A stretch of 14,463 nt of DNA from Candidatus Aegiribacteria sp. (GTDB lineage: Bacteria > Fermentibacterota > Fermentibacteria > Fermentibacterales > Fermentibacteraceae). The stretch lies in NCBI GenBank assembly GCA_021107345.1, contig JAIOSX010000091.1:1-14463 (forward strand). Reading direction: 5' to 3'. A program made the translations under genes and the position numbers. Below the pieces are notes generated by a model. The model did not search any database, was not told the origin of the DNA, and saw only the letters and a list, made by a program, of their open reading frames with translations. Shown piece after piece: positions 1 through 7,650 of this stretch; the first letter of the stretch is position 1; every line of letters begins with the position of its first letter.

Positions 1-1466
1 TCCTTGTTCTGAGCGCCAGACCGGATTCACCAGGACTCTGGTGGAAAAGGACCGGGAAGATAACTGAACTGCCTGTTCCGGTATGGAGCCATCACCTTGA
101 AGGGGCTGAGGTCATGGATCTGCTTCAGCCGGGTGCAGACAGGATACTGCATATATGCTTAAAAAGCGGTCTTCTCTACGGCAATTCAGATGTTACTCTT
201 ATTTTTGAGATCACCGGCAGGAACGCCAACGTTATCCTGCTCAGGAGTGAAGACAACAGAATTCTTGCCTGTCATAGAAAGGTATCCTCTCGCATGAACA
301 GGTACAGAACCGTAGCCCCCGGACAGGTCTACGTACCACCTCCATCTTCGGGTCTGTCTCCGGGGTCGTGGAGTTCTTCCATAGAACTGAGAATATCCAT
401 TGAAGAATGTAATGATTCCCCTGAACTGCTTTACAAAATACTTGAAGGTGTAGGTCCGGTTACCGCCAGAGCCCTGATCCGCCATTCGGAGATCAGTAAG
501 AAACCTCTGCTCGAAATGGTTGCGGAACTGGAAAAGGCTCTTCTGGAACATGATTTCAACCCCTGGGAGGGTCCTGATGGCCTCCTCCCTATCGAACTGG
601 GTGAGGGAAAACCCATATTGGACCCGCTTTCCTTAAGAATATCCTGGGAATCAGCCACCACCAGGAATGATGGTCTCGAAATATGGACAGCAGTTCTAAG
701 GAGAAGGCTTTCGTTCCTTCGCAGAAGACTGTCAGGCGTAATAACCGCAATGGATAGACTTGTATCTCCCGAGAAGTACAGAACATGGGGCAGTCTGCTT
801 CTCTCAGCCGGAGATAATTCAAGAAAAGGTCTCAAAGAAATAGAGCTGAAGGACTGGAACGGCTGCGAACATATAATCCCGCTGAAACCTTTCAGATCAC
901 TCAAATCTAATGCCGCCAGGTTTTTCAGGAAGGCATCCAATACGGGAAAGGAAAAGCACAATCTTGAAGAACATAAACGTAATGCTCTGAAAGAAATAGA
1001 ATCTCTGGAGAAGTCCCTCTCCGCAGCATCTGACCTTACGGTTGAAGAACTTGAAGCATGTCTCAGAAATCACAGAAAGATAGTACGTGATCAGGATGAC
1101 CGGAGAAGAAGGATAGAGGCAAAAGTGCTCAGCAGTGACTGGAGATGCTTCGCCGGAAGAAATGCCCGGGAAAACGAAGAGGTTACCTTCAGAATTGGAA
1201 AACGGGGCGATTTGTGGTTCCACGCACGGGGTTATCCGGGTGCCCATGTTGTTCTAAAACTCGACGGAAGGGCGGACAATCCGCCTGGAGAGATAATACT
1301 TGAAGCGGCGGTCGAGGCTGCAAAGAGCAGCGGAGTTTCCTCCGGAGTGATACCTGTTGACTATACCAGAGTTCAGTATGTTAACCGAAGAAGAAAGGGA
1401 AAACCGGGACAGGTTGTATATACTAGGGAGAAAACTGTTTTTGTGGACCTGGACAAACTGTCCTGA
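1..1466 (+). CDS. rqcH: RqcH / NFACT-family ribosome quality control protein, 5' end outside window
   Basis: NFACT proteins bind the stalled 50S subunit with peptidyl-tRNA and, in bacteria, direct C-terminal alanine tailing of the trapped chain. The frame is open from base 3 with no stop, so the ATG at 114 is an internal Met and the gene starts upstream of the window; roughly 45-50 N-terminal residues seem missing by comparison with the family. Seen in order: the end of the NFACT-N domain with the Asp-Arg pair (codons 138-143, in the context GADRI) that is functionally important in RqcH; a helix-hairpin-helix segment around 430-490 (GVGPVTARAL); a charged, probably coiled-coil stretch around 930-1110; and a C-terminal NFACT-R domain with GDLWFHARGYPGAHVV near 1205-1255. 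There is no NFACT-C extension, as usual for bacteria. The next gene begins 47 bases on, behind a possible promoter of its own. Family assignment is firm; alanine-tailing activity is inferred from the Asp-Arg pair. Confidence 0.9.
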   Translation, partial: LVLSARPDSPGLWWKRTGKITELPVPVWSHHLEGAEVMDLLQPGADRILHICLKSGLLYGNSDVTLIFEITGRNANVILLRSEDNRILACHRKVSSRMNRYRTVAPGQVYVPPPSSGLSPGSWSSSIELRISIEECNDSPELLYKILEGVGPVTARALIRHSEISKKPLLEMVAELEKALLEHDFNPWEGPDGLLPIELGEGKPILDPLSLRISWESATTRNDGLEIWTAVLRRRLSFLRRRLSGVITAMDRLVSPEKYRTWGSLLLSAGDNSRKGLKEIELKDWNGCEHIIPLKPFRSLKSNAARFFRKASNTGKEKHNLEEHKRNALKEIESLEKSLSAASDLTVEELEACLRNHRKIVRDQDDRRRRIEAKVLSSDWRCFAGRNARENEEVTFRIGKRGDLWFHARGYPGAHVVLKLDGRADNPPGEIILEAAVEAAKSSGVSSGVIPVDYTRVQYVNRRRKGKPGQVVYTREKTVFVDLDKLS

Positions 1467-1490
1467 TATGAATAGCTAATATTATATAAT
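1463..1490 (+). promoter_or_regulatory. Candidate sigma-70 promoter for the cyclic-nucleotide-binding gene
   Basis: A perfect TATAAT lies at 1485-1490. Sixteen bases upstream is CTGATA (1463-1468), which matches four of six bases of TTGACA. The predicted start of transcription near 1497 would place the ATG at 1493 outside the message and leave the Shine-Dalgarno AGGAAG (1498-1503) and the ATG at 1514 inside it. The stretch is AT-rich, so a chance TATAAT is possible. Confidence 0.35.
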
Positions 1491-1513
1491 TCATGGAAGG
1501 AAGTGAAAAGTAT

Positions 1514-1996
1514 ATGAGCACTAAATTCACACAGGAACACCTCGAGGTGTTCAGTTCCGCTTACCTCTTCCGAGACCTTGAACCGGAAGAACTCGAGTCT
1601 TTCACCAGTAAAGCACAGTATTCAGACCTTCTTCCAAACAGTGTGATCATCCGGGAGGATGACCAGGGTGAATATCTTTACCTGATTCTGTCCGGCAAGG
1701 TCCGTGTCACAAAAAGAACCTACGAGGGAATCGAGCAGATACTCGGAATCCTGGAAAAGAAGGATTTCTTCGGCGAGATGGTCCTTCTTGACCGCAGGAA
1801 CAGAAGCGCCTCCGTATACGCGCACACAAGGGTGGAACTGGCCAAGATACAGCATACTGAGGTGGCCGCCATATTGAATGATAATCCCAGAATAGGCCTG
1901 AAAGTACTTCGCGCCTTCTCAGAGGTTATTTCCCTCAGACTGCGCAACGCCAACGATAAACTCAGATCACTGCCCTTTATCGAAAGAACCTTTTGA
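1514..1996 (+). CDS. Stand-alone cyclic nucleotide-binding domain protein (CRP/cNMP-binding family)
   Basis: This 160-residue protein is almost entirely one cNMP-binding beta-roll. Residues 18-60 give the early strands, with the LYLILSGKVRV turn at about 55-65. The phosphate-binding cassette follows at about 85-100 (FFGEM..., then R97-S98-A), keeping the Gly-Glu pair and the Arg-Ser pair that contact the cyclic phosphate in CRP. About 45 mostly helical residues follow. There is no helix-turn-helix, so it is not a classical CRP/FNR activator; it may act through a partner protein. I chose the ATG at 1514 because AGGAAG sits at 1498-1503 with a ten-base gap; the ATG at 1493 has no ribosome site. 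The stop at 1996 is two bases before the cdd start, suggesting co-transcription. The ligand (cAMP, cGMP or another) cannot be read from sequence. Confidence 0.85.
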   Translation: MSTKFTQEHLEVFSSAYLFRDLEPEELESFTSKAQYSDLLPNSVIIREDDQGEYLYLILSGKVRVTKRTYEGIEQILGILEKKDFFGEMVLLDRRNRSASVYAHTRVELAKIQHTEVAAILNDNPRIGLKVLRAFSEVISLRLRNANDKLRSLPFIERTF

Positions 1997-1998
1997 GA

Positions 1999-2376
1999 AT
2001 GGTCGAAGACACAAAAGAACTTCTTGCTAAGGCGATGGAAGCAGAAAAGAGCTGTTACTGCCCATATTCGGGGTTTCATGTAACCGCAGTAATCGAAGAT
2101 GAAAAAGGAGGGCTGCATACAGGAGTTAACGTCGAGAATTCCTCCTACGGACTTACCGTCTGTGCCGAAAGAGCAGCGGTATTCTCAGCAGTCTCACTGG
2201 GTCACAGGAAATTCAGAAGGATTCTGATATACTCACCTGACCGTGAACCTCATCCCTGCGGTGCCTGCAGGCAAGTTCTTGCCGAGTTCTGCAACGATGA
2301 TTTCCCTGTGACGGTGGCAACTCCCGGCACGATAAAGCACTACACGCTGTCCGAACTGCTCCCCTACCGCTTCTAA
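1999..2376 (+). CDS. cdd: Cytidine deaminase
   Basis: Deaminates cytidine and deoxycytidine to uridine and deoxyuridine in pyrimidine salvage. The 125-residue length is that of the homotetrameric class with three cysteine zinc ligands. The active site is complete: C55-A-E57 (zinc ligand and catalytic Glu, in the context CAERAA) and P86-C87-G-A-C90 (two further zinc ligands). The nucleoside-binding NVENSSYG segment is at 44-51. I use the ATG at 1999; an in-frame TTG at 1993 overlaps the previous stop and would add two residues. Neither start has a convincing Shine-Dalgarno, so translation may be coupled to the cNMP-binding gene two bases upstream. The gene converges on tex with a 28-base gap, in which I see no strong terminator. 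Confidence 0.95.
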   Translation: MVEDTKELLAKAMEAEKSCYCPYSGFHVTAVIEDEKGGLHTGVNVENSSYGLTVCAERAAVFSAVSLGHRKFRRILIYSPDREPHPCGACRQVLAEFCNDDFPVTVATPGTIKHYTLSELLPYRF

Positions 2377-2404
2377 CCAGGTATGGCTTAACCATCGAAT
2401 CTTG

Positions 2405-4540
2405 CTATTCAATTCCGATCATGGAAAGGGAAATTCGGTTTCTCTTTATATCAACTTCCAGTACCCTTACCGTGAGCTTTTCTCCTGCTGAGACTATATC
2501 CGCAGGGTTTTTGACGAATCTGTCCGCCATCTGACTTATGTGAACAAGTCCATCCTGATGTACTCCCACATCTATGAAAGCACCGAAATTTGTTACGTTT
2601 GTTACGATTCCGGGGAGTATCATTCCCTCCTCAATATCCTTAATATCATGCACATCAGCAAAGCTGAATACCTGGAAGGATTCTCTTGGATCTCTGCCTG
2701 GCTTTTCCAGCTCTTTCATGATATCACGCAGAGTCGGAAGGCCGGTTTTTCCATCTACAAAATCTCTCAGATCTATCGATTTCCGGGCACTCTCCGACAG
2801 CATAAGTTCAGCAACGCTCAGGCCTTTCGATCCGGCCATCCGCTCCACCACAGAGTAGCTTTCAGGATGAACACCGCTTGCATCCAGCGGGTTCTTCCCG
2901 TGTCTGATCCTGAGAAAACCGGCAGACTGCTCAAATGCAACCGGCCCGAGACCTGAAACTTTAAGTAATTTCTGACGGCTGGGAAATGGTCCGTTTTTCT
3001 CACTCCATTTAACAATATTCCTCGAAACCCCTTTAGAAAGACCGGATACGTAGGATAAAAGCTGGGGACTTGCGGTGTTGAGATCAACTCCAACATTGTT
3101 CACACAGCTCTCAACCGTGTCATCAAGCGCCTTCTGAAGTTTTTTGCTGTCCACATCGTGCTGATATTGACCAACTCCGATAGACTTTGGATCGATCTTA
3201 ACAAGCTCTGCGAGGGGATCCTGAAGTCTTCTTCCAATCGAAATAGCTCCCCTGACGGTAATATCAAAATCGGGAAATTCCTCCCGGGCAACCTCTGAAG
3301 CTGAATAGACGGATGCTCCGCTCTCATTTACCTGAATGACTTTAACATCCTCCGGCAGACCTGTCTCTCCAAGAAATGTTTCGGTTTCCCTTCCGGCAGT
3401 ACCATTACCTACTGCTATGAATTTCGGTCCGAATTTCTCTATCAGCCCAATTATGCTTTTTTCGGCCTCTGACCTCTTCGCTTCAGACATAAAGGGAAAA
3501 ATAGTTGTATTATGCTGAACCGATCCCTGTGAATTGAGACACACAACCTTGCATCCCGTCCTGAAGCCCGGATCTATTGCCAGAATATTCTTCGGACCCA
3601 GAGGTGGAGTGAGCAGGAGTTCTCTCAAATTGGAAGCAAATACTCTTATTGCCTCATCATCGGCCGCTTCCTTGCTTCTCAAACGAGTCTCAGTCTCCAT
3701 TGATGGAGCAAGAAGTCTGCGAAAACCATCCGATGCAGCCTCAGATATTACTTCCCACTCAGGGGAATCAGGATTCAGGCATGCCGCCGAAAGAATAATA
3801 CTCAAGGCTTTCTCGTGTGAAACGGAAACTCTCAGTGACAGGATTTTCTTTGCTTCTCCCCTGCGCATTGCAAGAACCCTGTGAGATGGAGTGCTGCATA
3901 CAGATTCATTCCATTCAAAATAATTCCTGAATTTCGATCCTTCCTCTTCCATTCCCTGAATCACGCAGCATTCATAACTGCCTGTATCCCAGTAAAGTCT
4001 TCGCATGGGGGTTCTGATCTCAGCGGCATGTGCCAGTTCTTCTGCAATAATATCCCGGGCTCCGGAGACAGCGTCCTCCGCCGTTTCAACACCTTTCTCG
4101 TGATCCAGGTACTCAAGCGCATATTGAAAAGGATTATCACCCTCCTGACGCAGAATCCTCTTTGCCAGTGGTTCCAGCCCTTTCTCCCGTGCTTTTGTGG
4201 CTCTGGTCCTTCTTCTCGGACGGAAAGGGAGATATATATCCTCAAGAGAAGTAATGGTACAGGCACTGCTGATCTTTTCACTTAACTCGGCTGTAAGAAG
4301 CTCTCTCTCATCCAGTGATCGCAGTATGGCTTTCCGTCTCTCATCAAGTTTTTCCAGCTGTTCCAGTCTGTCCCGGACAGTTATGACGGAAACTTCGTCC
4401 ATGCTTCCTGTAGCTTCTTTTCGATACCTGGCGATAAAGGGTACAGTAGATCCTTCTGCAAGCAAGGATGCAACAGCAGCAACGTGCATTCTGTTCAGTT
4501 TTGTTTCAATGGATATCGTCTTAAAATAACTGCTTTGCAT
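2405..4540 (-). CDS. tex: Tex-family RNA-binding protein with S1 domain (YhgF)
   Basis: Tex is a conserved cytoplasmic nucleic-acid-binding protein linked to transcription and RNA metabolism. Numbering from an in-frame GTG six bases upstream (4546), the domains are: a helical Tex N-terminal region (about 5-200) with the YLPFRPRRRTRATKAREKGL signature (105-124); a YqgF/RNase H-like domain (about 320-450) opening with AIDPGFRTG; tandem helix-hairpin-helix motifs (about 485-550) including VDLNTASPQLL and VSGLGPVAFEQ; a further helical HhH-like part (about 555-625); and a C-terminal S1 domain (about 640-708) with GIVTNVTNFGAFIDVG and DGLVHIS. The length is a little short of the usual 720-780. I chose the ATG at 4540, which gives 711 residues, because GAAAGAG is well spaced from it and abuts the GTG. 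It follows the PC4-like gene by 48 bases and is likely co-transcribed with it. Confidence 0.95.
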   Translation of the reverse strand: MQSSYFKTISIETKLNRMHVAAVASLLAEGSTVPFIARYRKEATGSMDEVSVITVRDRLEQLEKLDERRKAILRSLDERELLTAELSEKISSACTITSLEDIYLPFRPRRRTRATKAREKGLEPLAKRILRQEGDNPFQYALEYLDHEKGVETAEDAVSGARDIIAEELAHAAEIRTPMRRLYWDTGSYECCVIQGMEEEGSKFRNYFEWNESVCSTPSHRVLAMRRGEAKKILSLRVSVSHEKALSIILSAACLNPDSPEWEVISEAASDGFRRLLAPSMETETRLRSKEAADDEAIRVFASNLRELLLTPPLGPKNILAIDPGFRTGCKVVCLNSQGSVQHNTTIFPFMSEAKRSEAEKSIIGLIEKFGPKFIAVGNGTAGRETETFLGETGLPEDVKVIQVNESGASVYSASEVAREEFPDFDITVRGAISIGRRLQDPLAELVKIDPKSIGVGQYQHDVDSKKLQKALDDTVESCVNNVGVDLNTASPQLLSYVSGLSKGVSRNIVKWSEKNGPFPSRQKLLKVSGLGPVAFEQSAGFLRIRHGKNPLDASGVHPESYSVVERMAGSKGLSVAELMLSESARKSIDLRDFVDGKTGLPTLRDIMKELEKPGRDPRESFQVFSFADVHDIKDIEEGMILPGIVTNVTNFGAFIDVGVHQDGLVHISQMADRFVKNPADIVSAGEKLTVRVLEVDIKRNRISLSMIGIE

Positions 4541-4549
4541 TTTCACTCT

Positions 4550-4572
4550 TTCAGAACTGTTTTTATTCTGAA
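4550..4572 (-). repeat. Short inverted repeat just upstream of tex
   Basis: Seven-base arms TTCAGAA (4550-4556) and TTCTGAA (4566-4572) are separated by nine bases, in the 48-base gap between the PC4-like gene and tex. In the mRNA the second arm runs straight into the tex ribosome-binding site. It is short and AT-rich, so it may be chance. Confidence 0.2.
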
Positions 4573-4588
4573 TTAACTGGCTGAAATT

Positions 4589-4816
4589 TTACTCAAGTTC
4601 TTCAAGCGCTTTATTTATCGCATCTCGAACCTGAACCATAACTTCTGGAACCAATGTAAGGCCCTTGCGAGTTGGCTTCCAGTCTCCTCTGTCATCCATA
4701 TAATAAATTCTGACACCTACATACTGACTACCCTTGAATTCTGAAAGCTCAATTCTTATCAGATCCTGCCCCTTTTCAATATCCTTAACGGTCTTCTCCA
4801 CAGTTCCTCCATTCAA
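4589..4816 (-). CDS. PC4/YdbC-like single-stranded DNA-binding protein
   Basis: A 75-residue protein matching the transcriptional coactivator p15 (PC4) C-terminal fold. The run from about residue 20 follows the family pattern: IRIELSEFKGSQYVGVRIYY, then D-x-x-G-D-W-K-P-T-R-K-G-L-T-L, then a C-terminal helix. Bacterial relatives such as YdbC are small homodimers that bind single-stranded DNA without strong sequence preference. The start is uncertain. The longest frame begins at a TTG (4816) with a weak ribosome site; an internal GTG at 4801 lies four bases after GGAGG and would give 70 residues. The ATG at 4820 is out of frame. It sits between nrdJ (127 bases upstream) and tex (48 bases downstream) on the same strand, which suits a role in DNA replication, repair or transcription, though the partner process is not shown here. 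Confidence 0.8.
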   Translation of the reverse strand: MNGGTVEKTVKDIEKGQDLIRIELSEFKGSQYVGVRIYYMDDRGDWKPTRKGLTLVPEVMVQVRDAINKALEELE

Positions 4817-4943
4817 TCATCTACTAATCCGCTTATTCCGGTTGAATCGGAAGTCTAATAAAAAAGATATGTGAAGCGCAAGCCCTGTCCCTGTCTGAGG
4901 ATCAATTATCTATCTGATAAATGTTTGATAGGAAAGAATTTAA

Positions 4944-7358
4944 TCAACCGCATTCGGAATAGCCGCAATTGAGAGCACAGGCAACGCACCCTGATTCGTA
5001 TTTGAGAGGTCCTCCGCACATGGGGCATGCTCCAGCAAGATTTTCTGCAACCTCTTCATCGTTCGCATCGGTGATATCCAAAACGGCATTTTCTTTTTCA
5101 AGTACCGGTTCAATGGACTGAATGATTCCAGTATTCTTCATGGTTAACGGATTCAATTTTTCATTGATATACCATTCAATGGTCTGCCCGACAGCATCAG
5201 CACAGGAAAGAATTCTGTTGCCGCCCTGCCAGACTATTCTATGGCAGCTGATTCCCTTAAGCTCCTTCACTATAGCCTCCGGTCTGATGCCGGATCTCAA
5301 GGAAAGTGAAATGAGCCTGCTTATGGCTTCAGACTGGCTGGCTGCACATCCGCCAGCTTTTCCCATTTGTGAAAACAACTCAACCGGGCCATTTTCGTCC
5401 ATGTTTATAGTTATATAGAGTTTCCCGCAACCGGTTCTTATCCTTCTGGTTATACCTGAAGTTACATCTCCTCTGTCCCGTGGTCCTATGGGAATTGATG
5501 GCAGTTCTACATCATCTGCCTTTTCAGCCTCCTTTGATTTTACAAGGTTAAGAACCTGTTTATCCCTGCTCTTATCTCGGTAAACTGTAACGCCTTTGCA
5601 TCCCAGCCTCTGCGAAAGCTTGAAAACCTCAGCCACACTCTTGCGTGAAGCATTCTCAGGAAGATTCACTGTTTTTGAAACAGCATTATCAGTGTATTTC
5701 TGGAAAGCTGCCTGCATTCTTACGTGGTAAGCGGGAGAGATGTCATGAGACGTGACAAATATCCTCTGAATATCCCTGGGAATCTCCTGGATTCCCTGGC
5801 ATGTTCCCTTCTCTGCAATATGCGCAAAGACTTCCTCTGAGAAAAAGTCCCGTTCCCTGGCTATTCTCCCGAATTCGGGTACTACTTCATGCAGCTCATC
5901 ATCCTTGTCCAGAAGGTTGCGTCTTGTAAAGGCCAGGGCAAACACGGGCTCAATACCACCCGAACAGCCTGCTAGGATACTGATTGAACCTGTTGGAGCA
6001 ATTGTAGTGACAGTTGCGTTACGTACCGGGGCCATGTGTCTGTTGTCGTATACACTTCCTTTGAAATTCGGAAACGGTCCCCTTTCCTTTGCCAGGTCAA
6101 TACTTGCTTTTCTTGCCTTCTCAGCAACGAAACTCATAAGTTCTTCCGCAAAAAGCAGTGCTTCCTCGGAATCGTACGGTATTCCCAGCTTGAAAAGAAG
6201 ATCGGCAAAGCCCATAATACCGAGTCCCACTTTTCGGTTGCCAGCCACCATTTCAGAAATTTCCGGAAGAGGATAGCGATTGATCTCAATAACATCGTCA
6301 AGAAATCTGACAGCATTAACCACTGTTCTTTCAAGCCTGCTCCAGCTCATAATGAATTTACCGGATTCTATCATGTCTACCATGATAGAGACGTTAACAG
6401 AACCTAAATTACATGCTTCATACGGAAGCAGAGGCTGCTCACCGCATGGATTTGTGGCTTCGATATCAGCAATATGCGGAGTAGGGTTCGCGTCATTCAT
6501 TCGGTCAATGAAAATCAGGCCAGGTTCTCCTGAATTCCAGGCGGAATCCACAATATTATCGAATATTGAATTCGCGTCTTTTGAGCCTACTACCTTACCG
6601 TCTCTCGGGTTGATGATATTGTACTTGGATCCTCTTTCTACAGCATCCATAAATTCATCTGTTGCAGCAACTGAGAGATTGAAATTATTAAGCTTATCCA
6701 TATTGCGTTTCACGTTGATGAATTCTTCAATATCCGGATGATCAACCCTGAGAACCGCCATATTGGCGCCCCGTCGGACTCCTCCCTGTTTGACTGTTTC
6801 GGTGGCCTGGTCAAATACATTCATGAAGGAAATTGGACCACTGGAAACACCCTTTGTTGACATTACTGTATCATTCATCGGACGAATTCTTGAGAAAGAG
6901 AATCCTGTTCCCCCGCCACTTTTATGAATAAGAGCGGTATTTTTAACAGCTGAGAATATGCTTTCCATACTGTCTTCAACAGGAAGAACAAAGCAAGCCG
7001 AAAGCTGGCCAAGTTCCCGTCCGGCATTCATAAGTGTTGGAGAATTGGGAAGGAATTCCTTTTTCGCTATCATATTATAGAATGTTATCGTCGTCTGCTG
7101 GACATCATTCCCGAACTTTTCCTCAGCTGATGCAACTGCTTCAGCAACACGAAGAAACATATCCGCTGGTTTCTCAAGGATCTCCCCGGACGCTGATCGT
7201 TTAAGGTATCGTTTCCTTAGAACGGTTTGTGCGTTTTCGCTGAACTCAGGTTCGATCAAACTACTGAAATCAGATGAAGGTTTGTCCTCTGTGACAACCT
7301 GTTCCTTGCTGCTGTCCGTTCGTGAGAACAAATCACTTTGCAGATGAAGTTCTGCCAA
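4944..7358 (-). CDS. nrdJ: Adenosylcobalamin-dependent (class II) ribonucleotide reductase
   Basis: Reduces ribonucleotides to deoxyribonucleotides using a radical generated from adenosylcobalamin, independent of oxygen. The catalytic set is complete in this 804-residue protein: redox pair C122 (LSACFVLP) and C316 (YEACNLGS), thiyl-radical C305 and E307 in NPCGEQPL (303-310), and the SGGGTGFSFSRIRP loop (147-160). TIAPTGSIS is at 452-460. After about 600 comes a linker, then a TSCPD domain (about 635-735), then a C-terminal zinc ribbon with C778-x-x-C781, C791-x-x-C794, C798 and C803, typical of the long NrdJ type. The TTG start is supported by GGGAGGG at 7364-7370, five bases away. No cobalamin riboswitch was recognised in the leader. 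No class I or III reductase gene lies in the window. It heads a probable nrdJ, PC4-like, tex transcription unit. Confidence 0.97.
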   Translation of the reverse strand: MAELHLQSDLFSRTDSSKEQVVTEDKPSSDFSSLIEPEFSENAQTVLRKRYLKRSASGEILEKPADMFLRVAEAVASAEEKFGNDVQQTTITFYNMIAKKEFLPNSPTLMNAGRELGQLSACFVLPVEDSMESIFSAVKNTALIHKSGGGTGFSFSRIRPMNDTVMSTKGVSSGPISFMNVFDQATETVKQGGVRRGANMAVLRVDHPDIEEFINVKRNMDKLNNFNLSVAATDEFMDAVERGSKYNIINPRDGKVVGSKDANSIFDNIVDSAWNSGEPGLIFIDRMNDANPTPHIADIEATNPCGEQPLLPYEACNLGSVNVSIMVDMIESGKFIMSWSRLERTVVNAVRFLDDVIEINRYPLPEISEMVAGNRKVGLGIMGFADLLFKLGIPYDSEEALLFAEELMSFVAEKARKASIDLAKERGPFPNFKGSVYDNRHMAPVRNATVTTIAPTGSISILAGCSGGIEPVFALAFTRRNLLDKDDELHEVVPEFGRIARERDFFSEEVFAHIAEKGTCQGIQEIPRDIQRIFVTSHDISPAYHVRMQAAFQKYTDNAVSKTVNLPENASRKSVAEVFKLSQRLGCKGVTVYRDKSRDKQVLNLVKSKEAEKADDVELPSIPIGPRDRGDVTSGITRRIRTGCGKLYITINMDENGPVELFSQMGKAGGCAASQSEAISRLISLSLRSGIRPEAIVKELKGISCHRIVWQGGNRILSCADAVGQTIEWYINEKLNPLTMKNTGIIQSIEPVLEKENAVLDITDANDEEVAENLAGACPMCGGPLKYESGCVACALNCGYSECG

Positions 7359-7363
7359 CTACA

Positions 7364-7370
7364 CCCTCCC
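7364..7370 (-). promoter_or_regulatory. Strong Shine-Dalgarno that fixes the nrdJ TTG start
   Basis: Read on the minus strand this is GGGAGGG, followed by five bases and TTG. There is no in-frame ATG nearby, so this site decides the start. Confidence 0.75.
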
Positions 7371-7393
7371 GCCCCTTGCAAAGGCGAAACACC

Positions 7394-7430
7394 ATGCAGA
7401 TATTGCAAATATTAAACTATTAATCTGCAT
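7394..7430. repeat. Inverted repeat in the nrdJ leader, possible operator
   Basis: Perfect eight-base arms ATGCAGAT (7394-7401) and ATCTGCAT (7423-7430) flank 21 AT-rich bases. The element lies 36-72 bases upstream of the nrdJ start, where a repressor or hairpin could act. It does not clearly match the NrdR box known from other bacteria. The first 15 bases (ATGCAGATATTGCAA) recur exactly at 8084-8098 inside the sigma factor gene. Confidence 0.35.
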
Positions 7431-7563
7431 TTCCTAAACTATATCCCTGCCGTTAAATGAGTATTGGATTCGAAGTGCTATTTAAATCCATATCTAATTA
7501 AAATTCCTGTCGACAGAAGTAGCCTATCAATATTTTGTATCGTTGGCAAGGGGTAACTACTAC

Positions 7564-7585
7564 AGGTTGTGTCAAACGACAACCT
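7564..7585. repeat. Inverted repeat upstream of the sigma factor gene, possible operator
   Basis: Perfect seven-base arms AGGTTGT (7564-7570) and ACAACCT (7579-7585) surround an eight-base centre, GTCAAACG. It lies about 65-85 bases before the sigma factor ATG and only six bases before the larger hairpin. The size and spacing suit a dimeric regulator's site. No regulator can be named from the sequence. Confidence 0.4.
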
Positions 7586-7591
7586 ATTGGC

Positions 7592-7640
7592 ATATGTATG
7601 ATTCGTTTGCTAGTTTATAAGCAACGGAAATCATACATAT
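7592..7640 (+). promoter_or_regulatory. Long imperfect hairpin next to the sigma factor ribosome-binding site
   Basis: A perfect 12-bp stem pairs ATATGTATGATT (7592-7603) with AATCATACATAT (7629-7640). Inside it, CGTTTGCT (7604-7611) pairs with AGCAACG (7620-7626), leaving one bulged T on the left and GA bulged on the right. The loop is AGTTTATA (7612-7619). The stem ends three bases before the Shine-Dalgarno GGAGA (7643-7647). If transcribed it could control access to that site; if not, it is a long palindromic operator. A TATAAG in the loop and right arm (7616-7621) could be a -10 box, but no good -35 accompanies it. Since the flanking genes diverge, it is not a terminator for either. Confidence 0.6.
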
Positions 7641-7650
7641 TCGGAGAATT

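Noticed and set aside
1493..1513. Earlier ATG for the cyclic-nucleotide-binding protein, adding seven residues
   Set aside because: No ribosome site precedes it, and the Shine-Dalgarno for the ATG at 1514 lies within this stretch. A candidate promoter would also start transcription downstream of it.
2540..4529. Several plus-strand open frames of 60-140 codons antisense to tex
   Set aside because: They oppose a full-length conserved gene, have no recognisable motifs and lack ribosome sites. They are shadows of tex codon usage.
7359..7650. Cobalamin riboswitch in the nrdJ leader
   Set aside because: I looked for the conserved B12-box and core segments on the minus strand and did not find them.
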